DNA of 64,000 bases, taken from the NCBI RefSeq assembly GCF_910592395.1, contig NC_088318.1:2788001-2852000 (forward strand). The letters run 5' to 3'. The stretch comes from Lineus longissimus. Taxonomy: Eukaryota > Nemertea > Pilidiophora > Heteronemertea > Lineidae. This document shows positions 37,501-52,500 of this stretch, piece by piece; within the stretch, counting starts at the first letter, position 1, and each line of letters starts with the position of its first letter. Under the pieces are notes generated by a model that was not told the DNA's origin, made no database searches, and saw only the letters and a program-made list of their open reading frames with translations. The position numbers were made by a program, and so were the translations under genes.

Positions 37501-40500
37501 ATATAGATTTTATCTCTTTCACTGCCAGACACATTTTGTAATTGCTGTAAATATCCATCGCAGAACGAAACATGTATTCATTTTTTCGCTACAACACTAG
37601 ACACTTGGTGATAATGTATGAAGAATTCAATAGGTAGCCTATGTGAAACTTACTAGCGTCTCAGCTCTTGTTGATTTTTATCAACTCCGAATGGGTATTT
37701 ATGCCTAATGGTTGTAGATATTTGTCATTTTGGGGCAAAACAGCAAAAAACACTTTTTCTCGGATAATACCACAGGATATACCACACATATACCAACAAA
37801 TGAGTTTTTGATACCAATTATTTCATTGTGACAAATGTGCATAGTTCAAATCTAGTACGGTTGTCCCTGTGGGGTCAGCCAGATGGTTCTTTTGTCACAG
37901 CTTCCCTTACAACTCCGGGGTGGGGGGGAGGCTGCCGTCAATTAGATGGACCTTCCCTTGGGTAGTATACAATTGAGCTCCTTCCTGAGAGAGGGAAACA
38001 TGTCAAGATTAGCTTTTGTAGGAGATGCCTCGGGTACTTCCTACGTCTAGAGTTCCTGCCGATGAGCTAAGTAGGAAGTTGTTGCTCCCATGATGCACGC
38101 AGCCAAGGAGATTGATAAGGACTATCATTCAAGACTCAGTAGTGACTGGTCTTTATTCAGTCTTGGCGCAGCTTATAGAAAAAGAAATTGAGAGCAACAG
38201 ACATGTTCTGGAAACATTCTCTGAGCTTATCTTCTTCAGCTGTCTCTCTTTTCTACGTTTTTTCCTTGCATTAAAATATTAGCAAAAATCTTCGACGGAT
38301 TCTGTAACGTCTCAACAGATCTTTAGCCTGAGGCGTACATTAGGGAATGACAGACGTGTGTGTCTGTCGTTTGAGTGATTACATAGGGCAATTGGTAATC
38401 AGAATCACATCCTTTTTAATAAAGTTACAGCTACGGATGTTGTGCAATATTAAAGCCTCATAATCATGTTACTTTAAAATCCAAATGCCTCAGATGGGAT
38501 TGCTTTTGGCCATAAGTTCCTTCTCATAGCAACCATCTTGCCATTATACTGGTGCCATATCTGGTATGGATAAAGTTTCCGCTGAGCGCCAGGCCCTTGG
38601 GCCTCTTGTGTTATCAGTCATCAATGTTTTACAAGTCAAGTTTTCACTCTGCAGCGCGTTTAAGATCTGAGGTGTATCATGTGGGGAGCAAGGCCTGTTT
38701 TTCAAATTTCCGGAGTATACTAGAGTACTGATAAGCGGACACCTCTCTATTAAGGACACCCTCTATCAAGGACAACATTTGTCAGTTGCGAGGGTGTCCT
38801 TAATGAAAGAGGTTTTACTATATATTTATGAAGGTCCTACACTGCCATTATTCCTTCTTTCATTTTTGTTGAAAATTTTTCGGGAATAGCAAAAATGAAA
38901 AGTTTGCAGCTTAGAATATTGGAGAAGGACAGGTGCTTGAAATGGCCAAGTCAAGGAAGCTGAATCATTATTGAGATGTTGCAAGTAATCCTCTTGCTCT
39001 ATCACTCAGAGTGGTCAGTCATCAGTCTCGGTTTATTCGGATAGTGCCCTTATCAATCAAACTTATGACCCGTCCTATAGTATTGATTTGCTGAAGGGCG
39101 CTGAGTGACTTGACCTGTGACTGTCCGAGTTGTGTGGTTTTGATGTTTGATAGAGTTATTAGTACTCTGTGTATATACAATATACTTAAATGTGTTTTAC
39201 CAATAATGTTGTTGCCCTTGGTCATGGTCCCAACTCCTCATCCTTAGGCAGCCCTGTGACTGATGATATGGACAATTACGACATATATAAGCTCCCAGCA
39301 GTGTTCCTCTAATATTTGGACATGTATATTTTATTGATTCACTTGTGATGATTAAATCCACGCCAGTGTGCCTCGTATTAAATCTTTGTCAAGCTCTGCT
39401 CGGCGTTGGATCAACAAACGTGGTACTGGAGGCATCAATCAGGGTTTCCGCCAGGAATTTACGTTAGGGGGGTCACAATCCAGGAAAAAAAAATTTTTTT
39501 TTTGGCTAGATGCCCGGAGAATGCGTTTTCCGAGCATTTCAGAGCCAAAAACTCACGTGCAAAAACACCGACGCCGGTTTTCCTACATGAATTTTTGAAA
39601 ATCGGCAAAAGAATACATAGATAGTGATAAATATATGTCGTTGAAATGTTATGAAAATGCAGCTGATGAATTCCCTCTCAAGTAGTCTGTTTGATACTGT
39701 CTGACACATCCCTGATGTTGTCAGTAACTGATAAGGACATTATAGTGATTCACACCTTATCTTATCTCTTTCATTTAGCTTAAAAAAAGAGATATTTTGA
39801 AATCTGCATTACTCAACTTTGCTGAGGGGGGCTAGTGCCCCCCTTGCCCCCCCCCCCCTCTGGCAGAAACCCTATCAATGTGTTGCCAGTGATGGTAAGT
39901 GATGTCTAGGGAAATGATAACTGGACAGAAATGTGCTTTTTTACTGTTTTTGTCATGTGACTTCTATGGGTGTCACAAGCAGGTTGCAGCGGTGTTGAAT
40001 GTTTATACCTGTATACATGATAACAAAGTTCTGTTGAAAGGCCAGCAGAATGTGTCACTATCAGCTTGGTGAAATAATCCATGTTTGAATTCCTGGCCCT
40101 ATTCAAAAGTCTACTCAAAAAGTTTATTTCAGTTGCCAGGCATGGCAAAGCGGGCAGAGAGGTGGAATTTCAGATGCCTCACAAAGACAGATTTATTGGT
40201 TACCTTAGACCGAAGAATCAGGAATCTCTGTATGAAGGAGATTACCTAACTGTAGCTTGATCACATTCAACTGTAAATCCATCGAACAATTGCACTAATA
40301 TTTCGTCACTTGATGACCTTTTTTCGGCTGTGATCGGGGATCGTAAACACCTCCCCAAACAATTTTTTCTCTCCAGGTCCAGCAAGCATTTGAACAAGTG
40401 AGCGAGGAGTCTTCATTGAACAAACAAGCATTGGTAGCAGCCCAAAGAAAGGATGAGAAAATGACCAAAACGATCACAGAATTGTCAGCGGTAAGTGTGA

Positions 40501-43500
40501 TTAAAAAAATCAGAGTTGATGGTGTCAGATCACTCTTCATTCTTCTTTACATTTATCTTTCTCATCTTGCCTAACAGTTCATCAGCATTACCAGGGTGCT
40601 TCGAATTTGTCCGATGAGTGAGTCATGAAGGCTGAAACGTTGGGCCACGGCCCTTTTAGGCAATATGTTTTCGTTGGGTTTGACGTTGATTGCTGGCCGC
40701 TGTGATCATCGATTCAGTGACTCTGGTACCTGCAATGACCACAACGACAAGCGGTTTTCATCGCATGTGATTTAAATTGCTGGTAGCAGCAATATAAATC
40801 CCTCGTTTGAACGTTGCTTAAACACTAACGGGGTAATTGGACACGCTCCTTACAAGGTCTGCTCTTCTCGAGCGCAAACGCTCGTGTTCGATGACAGTCA
40901 TGAGATTCAACCAATGAAAGATCAAAGATCACCTTCACGATCCAAATGCCTAAACTCTCATTTAGCTTATCCCGAACTTGATATCTTGTCTTTGGCGCAC
41001 ATTCTCTCACTACAAAGCAGCAGATAGCCCGATATCTTAATAGGGTGATTATCACGTTGGTGATAGTTGAATAGTTCTGTCATACAAATCGAGTGAGCAG
41101 ATTTTGACACCAAAGAAAGTCAAAGTGACAGTTCGGCTTGGTAAATGGTGAGGTGGTTCTCAGATCTGTCCTGCTGAGAAGGGGATCGGAGAAAGTGGTC
41201 ATGTTCTCAATGACAGCAAGGTTGCCAGTGGGATTGACAAGGCCATTTCTTTGTCGTATTATTGAGTAATTTCTCTCCGAGTCGACGGAGAATGGCTCGA
41301 ATGCACCTGAGTAGCAATATTCCCCCAATAGGAAAAAGTGTTATGGAAAGGTTAGTTCAACCTTTTAAGGTCTTTGGGGTGATTCATAAACCAAATGAAA
41401 CTATGGTTTTCTGCTTATCAATCTCATTAAGCATTGTAGATTCGGTGACGAGAGGAGGCGGAAGGGCCTTAGTGGCATCATGCCGAGGGAAGTCATTAGC
41501 TCTTATATCACCGCACCTCTTTGATAGGGGATTAAGCTGAGAAAACGTGTCTGGGCATATACTAATTGGGAGCGCAATTAACTGAGTTCATTCACCCAAC
41601 CCTCCGCCCCCACGCTTTGACATTGCCGTTTCTTCACCACCATCTGTAAGGAGAGTATTTGTAGCTGAGAAACCTCGAGTGGGCGCTGGGCGTTGATTGG
41701 GAACAATTGGGAAATGACCATTCCAAAGTATTGCCTGCTTCTTATAAAGACAGATTTCTGAGTCAGATTCTCGGCACTTGTTCCACAAATTCGGAAGCGA
41801 GTATGGTATCACATATTCATCATGTTTATGCATGATTTTTATTGCTCTCTCCGAGTGATTTATGTTATCTATATTGATGTTGCACTGATGGTGATAGCGG
41901 TCTCCTGGCCATTACCACATCCGCTGGGGTGATCATTAAAACGTCTGGTCAGAACCGACCTCATATATTCTGAGCCCTATGTGGTCAAGAACCTCATCCA
42001 ATTCCCTACGCCACCTGCAGCATCATATTGACAAGTGAGAAGTTCCCGGCCCTGGGCGAGTTGTTACGATAATTCTCCCCGGGTTGGAGGTTACAATGGG
42101 TAAAAACAAGGCAAGAATTAGAACAAATTGCAATAGAAACAAACAAAAGGACAGGTTACAATAAACTGCATCTCAAACACCATAATAAAAGGAATAAGTT
42201 ACTAGCCCGATGAGGTACCATCATAAGCATTACTCTTACAGTCTGTGTCTACGAGTAAGAAACCTAGGGATTTGAGGTACCATCATAAGCATTACTCTTA
42301 CAGTCTGTGTCTACGAGTAAGAAACCTAGGGATTTGAGCTATTGATGCATCGATCAGTGTAGCACAAGTTCATCAATGCATTGATAACTAGTTAAGCGGA
42401 TCGAACCTTTGATGACATGTAATACGACTGTGGTAGTGCTTGTCATTGATTTGACCATATGTTATCTGACATAGATTAAAGATCGGAATAACTGCGTTCC
42501 CGGGATTAGGTAACAGCGAAAAGCTTTATCGATGTGCATCTTTTCTGAAAGGAGATCGAATATCCATTGATACGTTTGGGAGATAAAAGGCTTTGGCATT
42601 TCTCATTTTACGATCATCACTGCGGTTCATGGCCAAGCATCATCTATATTTTCTACAGAATCTCAAATCCTTGGTTTTCTTATTGAGTACACATGCTTTT
42701 CCTGCCCTTGGCATGACGCAGACCAGCTCTGGGCGCACTTTGTCCAATCTCCAATAGACTCCCCTTTATTGTCAACAAAACTGGTCATGACGGTGTCCAT
42801 CCTAACCAATTAATTGAAGCACCACAGGTGCCGTTGCTCTGTCAATGGCTATACGACTTGGCAAGTCGCTTTCAATGGACCTCTTCATTTGATCCTATCG
42901 AACTTTCTGTTGATGAGGCAAAGCAAAGTTGTTTACTTGGGGGAAGAAGTGGTGTTCAATTGACATCTTCACAGTCTCAGTCGCTGTGTGCCGGGTTTCT
43001 CAATGGGCACTGGCAGTAACCTTGTCATTTGGTCCTAGCGCTACTGCTATGAATTAAATAAACTGAGGAGATATATTTAAACTAATGCTTGCATTTGTCT
43101 CTAATGCTGATTGGGCAACGTGGCCCTTTCATTTACAGCAGCAGCACAAGGCAGATATTGGCAAAAATGTTTAAGGCAATTGCGCTTTTATATTTTTAAT
43201 GTTGGCCTCTATTGTAAATCATGAACTTTTTATGAGCGTTATTTTTCTGATTTTCGCAAATGCACTGCCAACATGAAGTTGAAAATTATGAAAATTTCAA
43301 CTGTAATGCATCAAGCATTGAATTTCGGCAGCAAATGCAGTATTGAGTCTATCGAGCGCTGTGAGAAGTCTGTAATGGAGATCCTTCTGTTGCCAATAAT
43401 TAGATTGTGCCGTTTTGTCCTTCAGCAGCAACAAGCAATCTACCTCGTCTTCCTCTGCTGTACCCCCTGCCTCTGTCCCATTAACTCCAGCTTTGTATCG

Positions 43501-46500
43501 CTAAACCCCACCACGACGCTTCATATAATTGTCACAGTATCACAATAAAACATGATTTCATGATCACCTCGTAGAGTAGCATATCGATTGATTTCATCTA
43601 CCACGCGATGGAATGCGGCAATTTTCACTGGTACTGCTGTTCCATTCTTGTCGATACGTGATGATGACATTGTCACTGTGTTCGTTTTGTGTTCCATTCT
43701 TGGTGATATGTGATGATGCCATTATCAGCATGTCCGTTTCGTGTTCCAATGTAAAGATGTCCAGATCTGGCGTCTAATTTACCACCTTTCGCCATTAGTG
43801 GTCGTGCGCGTCAAATTCAAAATTAACACGTCACACGATCTGCGGCTATCCTGTTAGAAGGTAAGGCAGTGTAAACCAAGCTGCCGTTCGTGTCAGTTGT
43901 GATGAGCATGTTCGTTAATTGACTCTACACAAGTATTACGTGATGTATGACAAAAGGGCGAAAAGCGATATCCTTAGAGTGAACTCTCTGTAAGCCTGGC
44001 CTTGGGGTATTTTCAGTTCGCCAGCCATGTCGCAAACTAACCAGCCACACCTTGGGTATTGTGTTCCTCTCTCAAATCTATAGAAATGACTTGTTCGATC
44101 TTAAAGTGAACTCTCTGTAAGCCTGGCCGTGGGGTATTTTCAGTTTGCCAGCCATGTCGCAAACCAACCAGCCACAACTTGGGTATTGTGTTCCTTTCTC
44201 AAAACTACAGATTTCTAGATAACATTGCTAACAATGGCAGGAAACACGCAAGTCAAGAAATAATTTGATAATTCACTCATGGGTTAATTTAAGTAGAAAG
44301 CTGCCCTGGCAAACAGCACAGTCAAAGGCTGAAGGGTCCATTGACATTTCTTGATATTGATTTCGTTTTAATAACTCCATGCAGAACATGATCCTGTTAC
44401 TGAGCTCGTCTCCTTCACTCTCGTTTGATATGACTTTGATTTTTTTCTGGGTCATTCAGCGCTGCCCTTGGTGACTTCTTTTATCACTTCTGTCGGTCAT
44501 CAGAGAGCGCAACTCATTTTCTAGTTCAAAAGGGCGGTTATGATTATGATTAAGTTATGTTCATCTTCCTTACTAATGTGACCACTGGATTGACATGCGC
44601 TGCCACGAAAGAGCTATTTCTAGCTTCATAATGCGTCCATTCTGCTTCCTAGCCTTGTATTGAAGCTGATCTTTCCTCCTAACTTTTTCTGCCCCATCGT
44701 GCCTTAGTGCCACCTGCCTTTGATGACAGAACCTATCCTCCAAGTAGAGAAAAACTCATTTCCTTTTTCGATATGCATTGTCCATCGATGGACGGCTGAT
44801 GAGTAGGTATTAATTTTCAGGTTATATCCGTATTCCTTTTATCCCAGATTCGATAAGTTCGAGTGTGGTCATTCAAATTGATATACCAGATACAGGCCCC
44901 CGGAAATCGTCAAGAGAGTCAACAGAATCCTTTGTTGGTTGGTGAAATTGAGGGGCAAAAAGAAGTAATCAGAATGCCTTTCAACTATTTTGCCCCCTCA
45001 GCTTTCCAGCCCACGAAGCATTCCATTGAGTACTGGCTATTTCCAGTGCATCGGAACTGATATCTTAATTGAAATCGCCACCCTTTCTTGGGACGGAACT
45101 TTATACCGACTGACAGCATTCTTGTTAGTTCAGGCATAGGGGGCATTTTGTGTCACTCTATAATAAAAGTATTGGTCAGATTTTGCTATCCTCAGCATCT
45201 AGCATGTGTAAGTTCTGCTCCATGGACCTATCCACATCTCTGAAGGTACCATGGGATCTTCTTTGTGTTCGGCTGGTCTAACTTTCACTCCGTTGGTCCT
45301 CAAGAATGTGGTAGTGTGACGCAAATCTGCCTCTGTTCCCCCGAGCTTTACTTGGAGAGACTGTTGACTCCGCCCAGGCCTCCTCTCGTTTGGTAATCAG
45401 AGGACATTCTTCAATATGATGCCGTGTCCCGGCATCTGTTCAGAGAAACCACATTCACAGATGGCAGATTCACACATGCCCAGTTTTCTCTCAATAAAAC
45501 CATGGGATGAGGAGCTTATCTTGATTAGAAGTTGCGTATTGCCACTGATCACCGAACATGCTTACAACTGATTGAATGTATATTTGTACGCATTGTCTAT
45601 CCCCTCTCCATTGCCAGGTCATTTTCCTGCCCAGTCCTTGCCATTAGAACAAACAAATCAGCAGACATTTTGTGGCTTTAATCAGAACCTGTCCAACAGT
45701 GATTATTTCCTAACCCTTTCCCAATACTTGTAACCCGAACCCCCTAATCATCTTACCAGTTCCTGGACCTGTCCTTGCCACAATCTACCCCAGCCATTAG
45801 AACAAACAGATCAGGAGATATTTTGTCGTCTTAGTCAAAACGTGTCCACCACTGATTATATCCTAAGCCTCAGCCAATATCTACCAAACCCCCCAATCAA
45901 CTGGCCTATTCCTAAACTCAGATGTCCCTGGATAAGTCTACTCCTAAATTAGACGAAACAGATCAACGGATGTTTCGTGGTCTTCATTAGAAGGAAGCTA
46001 CCACTGATCATATCCTAACCCTTATCGAATATCCACTGAATATCCACTGCCCGAACCCTCCAATCATCTGACCATTTCCAGGAGCCGTCCCTGCACTGAA
46101 CCGGAAGACAATTAGTAGTTAATAGATATCTTGATGGGAGCGTGTCTTTGATCCTCACACCATGTGTAATCCGCACTAAATACCCAATCATTGGGCTCGG
46201 TCTGGTATACCGTTATACTCATCTAACCTGGCGTGCAGTCGGCTTCTTGTTAAAGGCCTACGCCATTCGTTAAAAATTTGAAATTTGTTATAGAATTCGA
46301 AAATTCCGTAATTATGTACTGAATAAATTTCAACACTGCTGATGTGTAGATAGATATACAAATACTATACATACCAAGTTTCAGGAAATTTGCATCCATA
46401 CTATAGCCTTGTTTATAAATGCATTTCTCCGTTTTCCTTGATCACCAGTAATTACGAACGGCATACCCGTTTAATTCCGCCCTTCTGCTGTAATCTTTGC

Positions 46501-49500
46501 TTTTCAGTCTTATACACGTTGGTAACTGGTGCTTGCAGGCAGGTCTTCCCAACCTCATCACTGGCGCTGTTCCTCTTTTTTTCGTCCTCCAAAGACGTAC
46601 CCGGTAGTATGGATGAACAGAAATTAAAATCAAAACCGCTTATTCTCTGCCGTGCAGAGCATAATGATGATTTGTTTTGTCTATTAGTACAACGACAGGT
46701 GTCATAATGGGCCCATTTAGCCTAAAACCTCTGCTAACGAGCTACATTTTGAAATATCATCCATCGACTGCACATGAAACATGATGATAATTCACTTTCC
46801 AGACATCGTTATAAATCTTTGTCGGCTCTAACGTGACGATATCATAATCTGTCTTCATCCGATTTGAAGCATACTCGCATGACTTCTGATTCTTTGAGCA
46901 GTGAACCGAATTAAATCATTTTAAGCAAATGAGTTGTACCCTGAGGGTGTACCAGTCCTAATTGAAGACGCTGAAGACCTTTCATCTCGTTATCTGGTCT
47001 ATCCACATATCGAATTAGCAGCCTGGAAAGTTATCAGTCTCCGTGGATTGATATGTCAACTTTCTGCCTCAAATTAAAATTGAAATTTTAACTGAGATTG
47101 ATATTCAGTTATGACGAGGCAATGTGTTCGTTTCTTTGAAGTAGTACGTCTTGAGTATGGGGAACGTTTCTGTCCATAGATTAGAGTCATTATACCAGAC
47201 AGAGGGTCTACCAGGAGACGAGATTTGGGTACAAATACCTTTTCGCGCTACCATATTGAAAAATTTGACCAGGAAAATCTACTTGCTGGTCATTTAGATT
47301 GTAGCAGCCTCCCATATTTTGTGCATGATGTTGAAATTACTGCCAAGCTGTTCTCAAAATGCTTAATTGAAACTGCGCCAAAGAGCCAATTTCACAAAAG
47401 TGCTAACTATATATAATAGCCACAGAAGATATTTCCTGGTTTACAGTAGCCACATTGTGGTAAGTAATGGCGGTGACAGAAAGATTCCCCAATCTTGGAT
47501 TTGACAGAAAGTCGGCATTAGTCCAACAAAACTCTTTTCGTTTCTGATGGAAGCGATCTATTCGATTGACAAATTATGTTGCAATTACTTAATGTCTTGG
47601 CTGATCAGTTAAGCTCACTGTAACAGGAAAGGCTAATGGCAAGGAGAAACCTAGAGATAGATCTGATAGAAGCAATAAAGCGATGTCAGAGTCAGATTAT
47701 ACGCTGTATAGCGTGTTTAGTTCAATTGGGAACTTGATTGAACTAGCAGTTCATTGTAGAAAAAATCGTTGGGGGAACTCATGGACCATTCCTTAAGATC
47801 ATTGAGATGATGTCAATTCGTTCCCTCATCTCTCAGTATTGGGGGACGTCCTTGCTGAGTTATTGGTGTCCAGTGGCGTTTGATGAATAACGGCTCATAT
47901 CAGTTCATATATTGATCTGTCTGATCATAGAGGAAGCCAGCTTCACTTGAATGTCACGCAGTCGTGGAGGATGATTGATGGACCAAATTTCCTCTCGTGG
48001 ATTTTCCCTTCCTCTTGGTCTACTCACGAAACGATCCCCAGCTGAACTTCATGTCAACTGTGTCAAGTGCCGAAGTTTGTCAGGGTTCAAGGCAGTATTT
48101 AGTGGGGGAGTTGGCAGGGTGGGCAAATGCCCCCAAGAGTTCTCCAAAAATGCATTTTCATGTAGATTTGGGCCTTTTTCTGATGAAAAGTGGAGTTCTC
48201 CCTCCCCCTCCCAGGAACAAAAAGACATCCCTGAGGTTCCATGTATTGTTAAAGCACAAATTTAAAAAACAAATTTTTTCTTATGGATTTTGCGAATTAT
48301 AACCACAATTAGTGAAATGCAAATCACCCAAAAAAATGGGGGCAAAAACTGATTGAAATTTCGCTGTCTGTCAAAATCAAAATAGTGAATTTTTTTCGAA
48401 ATTTTCGCAAAGGGCAAAATGAATAGACGCAAAACCTTTACTGTTGATAGTGTAGTTAGTATTTTGGCGGTGTGTTGACTCAAGCTACACATCCCTCATA
48501 TGTCAGAGGAGGTGGTCTGTGAATTATTGGGCATCCTGCTCTCATTTATCAATAACGGCCCATATAAGTTCCTTTATAATTCAGTATGAATAAAGAACTA
48601 CTAGCTTAGCTGGAACGTCACCCCATTCACTGACAATGATCGATGGACCAGCTTGGGCCGGATTTCCTAGTGGGGCAATTTCCCTCCCCGTGGTCTACTC
48701 ACGAAATGTTTCCCAGTCGAATTTCACCCCTAAACTGTCATAACTGCCAAGGTAGGTTGAGATTTCTTGTCTTTTCGACTAAGATTAATACTTCAGCATG
48801 ACTGTCATCCGCCAGTAGTGGGGAGGTTGCACGTGAGGTCTTGGCGCCATCTGTTGACTACAGCTCGTCATCGGTTCATTACGGCTCATATAACGTAGCA
48901 CGTACCAGTTTGGCTGGAATGTCAGCCGTTTATTGAAAATGATTGATTGAATGAACCAACAAGCGGACCAGTAGGTGCCAAATTGCGTTTTCCATGCAGC
49001 TGGTCATGACACAAAACGCCAATTGGATTGCCAATTGAACTTCACCTATACTATAAGGGTTCACGCCTGAAACTTCATCATAGTCTAGACGAGACGTTTT
49101 GTGGCAAAGTAGAAAATATTATCTTGGCAAATTATATCCGTTGTGAAATTGAACTAAAACCTTTGGTAAATTATTTCATACTGTCAGAATATTTCTGAAA
49201 AGAGAGTTTAAAGGCCTATGACGTTTGTGTACATTGTTTTTGTCTGTGGCACAAGTAAATTGAAATAAACATTGCCGCTGTACAGATACGGATATGTCAA
49301 CGTGATGAAAAATGACCTATAGATTAAATCTATATGATTTCCATGTGCATTTGTGTTCAATTTGTATTTTAACTTTTGATTAAAAGTCTCAAATTCAATT
49401 TAAAATTTTGGGCGTACAGAGTGTATGGCTTTAACTCAGTCATGTCAGCTCTATATCTAGAGTGCATCAACTTAATATGGTCGACAGATACATCTATTAG

Positions 49501-52500
49501 AGAAAAGTAGTGGAGATGAATCCCATTCCATTTAGGTTAGACCATTTTGAGGTAAATTATTGAGCGAATTAATTGGCCTTCAACTTTAAATCTACTTCAG
49601 TTGTTGAAATGAGCACGCTTCAGCTCGATATAATTCGTGCAAATATTTATCGGTAAATATGTCTGAGCAATTTGACATCTATCAATAGGATGATCAAGGC
49701 TTGCCTGGACCGGTAGCTAAGCGTCCAGCTGGCAAATCGGATACCCACTGAATTGTATCGAACTTCGAACAAACATAGGCTAAGCTTGTGTGGTCCAATA
49801 CTGGTTATACTGAAGTTATCGTGATTTCTCTATCGTTGAGAGTAACCACCCAGTAGCTTCATATAAGATGTTAAACAAAAAAGATGTCAACGCAACTACT
49901 GCCATACTGTAAATCACAAAATATTCTTGCCAATTTACTTTTGCAATTCACAAAAATTTCTTTAAAAAACCTGGAATTTTGGGTAAATCATAAACCTTCA
50001 ATTTTTTATTTTTGCAAATCATAGTGATTTGTGAAGTCGGTGAAAATAAAACTAAATTTAGTGTTTACTGTATATTACTTCTTGGACAACTTGGATCATA
50101 CCCAGCTTTTACAATAGATTCAAACTATGATAGATATTTGATAGATATCTAATAGATAGACATCTAATCAAACATCTATCTAACGAGATATCTGAGAAAC
50201 ATCGTCAGATTAACCCCGTGTAACCGCTGAACAGCAAACCAATTTCACCCAGCACCTTACGCTAATGGAACATTGTTGTTAATTTGATTAGAGAGCATCG
50301 AACCAACAGGTTGTGGTGGCTCAGTTGGGTAAATTATTGATGGCAATTAAAATCTCATTGCTATGCTGAACAAATATCAACAAGGTTAAATTTCCCGGGG
50401 ACAGAATTATTGTGGTGTTAACCTCATTGGGATGTGTCTGTGAGAAGGTAGAGCAGCAATTCTAATGTGCTTATTGCTCTACTGAATATGAAATTTACAA
50501 ATGAGCCTTATGATCGATAACTATACAAGTTTGGCTTCTGCCTTCTTCACAGTAGATCTTTGAAGTTGGTGCTGTTGGTACCTCAAAGTTGGTACATGGT
50601 GCAGTTGTTACTTCAATGTTGGTGCAGTTGGTACCTCAAAGTTGGTGCAGTTGTTACTTCAAAGTTGGTGTAGTTGGTACTTCAATGTTGGTGCAGTTGG
50701 TACCTCAAAGTTGGTGCAGTTGTTACTTCAATGTTGGTGCAGTTGGTACCTCAAAGTTGGTGCAGTTGTTACTTCAATGTTGGTGCAGTTGGTACTAAAA
50801 AGTTGGTGCAGTTGTTACTTCAAAGTTGGTGTAGTTGGTACTTCAATGTTGGTGCAGTTGGTACTTCAATGTTGGTGCAGTTGTTACTTCAAAGTTGGTG
50901 TAGTTGGTACTTCAATGTTGGTGTAGTTGGTACTTCAATGTTGGTGCAGTTGGTACGAAAAAGTTGGTGCACAAGGAAACACCATTGTAAAAATTGTATT
51001 CATTGAATGACAAAGAAGACGGATATATTTGTCTTTTTTTTTGGAACATCCAGAAAAATAAATTCCGCTTTGGTAAGAAATTCACTGGGTGGAAAAGGGC
51101 TTATTTTTGCCTCTGTGGGTAAAAATGAATAAATGTTGGCCAAGAAAAGGCGTACAATAGAAAGATATCATATTGTGGATATCATTGCCTGAAGATATAC
51201 TGGTAAGATTTCTTCCATAACAAACCATTGTTCGGTATCCTCTTACAGCAAAATGATGGGAATTCAGATGGCTAGGAATAGCTAACGGATATCCTAGCAT
51301 TGTTGTGCCGCGCTAAGGCCATCATGCCTTTCACACTGGATGGATGCGAGAATATTTCCAAATGGGTGTTCTTCCTGAAAAGAATCCGCCAGAGTAATCC
51401 TGAAGGCTCATATCAGAACATCCTTTGAAGGATCATTAAATGCGTGTGGCACAACTTGGCTTCTCGTCATTTTTGGGTGGATACCAGAATATTTCTCGAC
51501 GATCGTTGAAATAGAATCGGCCGCGGTTTCGGAGGTTTAGGCTGAACATCCTTTGCAAGATTATTCAATGCACATGACACTTTGAGGGGAAATTCCTCCC
51601 TCAAGTTACCTTGGTGTAGGCATGTGGTCAGGATATGGTCGTCTGTCGTTAACACGATGTTGTCACAAACATGTTATGATTAGGCCCGAGAAGCAATATC
51701 ATTATTTGTCTTTTCATTGCTTTCTGCCAGGTCCATAAAGTTCTTATCTTTCTTGGAGAATCGCACCTGCCTTGTCTGCTTGTCTCAACACGCAATCAGA
51801 TGGCAGGACTTCGAAAAGCCAATGAAACAAGACATTTTATAGCTACCACTTGCGACAATAATCGCTGCAATAAACTGATTGCTCAGCTGGAGGTAAAAGT
51901 GGTTATTGCTGTGTTTAATATCTGTCACAGGTGGCGCGAAGAGCACTTCTTGTTACTGGCACCAGCAACAACAGCCTATGTGGGAGACTATTGTAAGTCG
52001 CGGTGATAAAAATCTTTTGTTTGTTAAACACTCAACATGGCAAGGTTGGCAAATGTCAATAAACAGTTGCAAGAAAAAGTTTAGAAATTTTCTCCAATGA
52101 TCTTTTTGTTTTTCGTTTATTTTGCCTAGCTTTTGTAAACTTAAATTGACAATCGCATTTCCCTGACTGAACTAAGCTGGTTATCTTGAGTTTATTAACA
52201 CAAACTTTCCAAAACGTCGTTAAAGTACACGCAAAAGCACTTCAATGAAATAGTAATTTTAACTTGTTCAATAAACTAAGCGTAAAGGCTGGGGAGTTTT
52301 AACAAAAAGTGCAATTTGATTGCTGAGAATGTACGGATAAATGAAGGGGGGAGGATATTTATTGTCTCAACAGCCCATTATAAAAATGGAAAATTGAGTT
52401 GCGAGCGATTTTGTCTGATAAAAATGAACTTTACGACAGTAACTCAATCTCATCCAGATGTGTATGTGTTTTTAGCGGTGCAGACGGAAATTGGCATTTA

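Larger units (their letters stand above)
33443..40376 (+). other. LRRCC1: LRRCC1 intron 5 (6.9 kb)
   Basis: Holds the degenerate 34.5-kb repeat, palindromic MITE copy 2, AT-rich element B, a pogo-like MITE and the 434-bp TIR element. No additional exon is required, because exons 5 and 6 are contiguous in the vertebrate protein. Confidence 0.8.

Noticed and set aside
50589-51006. Overlapping ORFs with VQL-CWCS-Y repeats
   Set aside because: Translations of the 23-bp minisatellite; every frame is open because the unit lacks stops.
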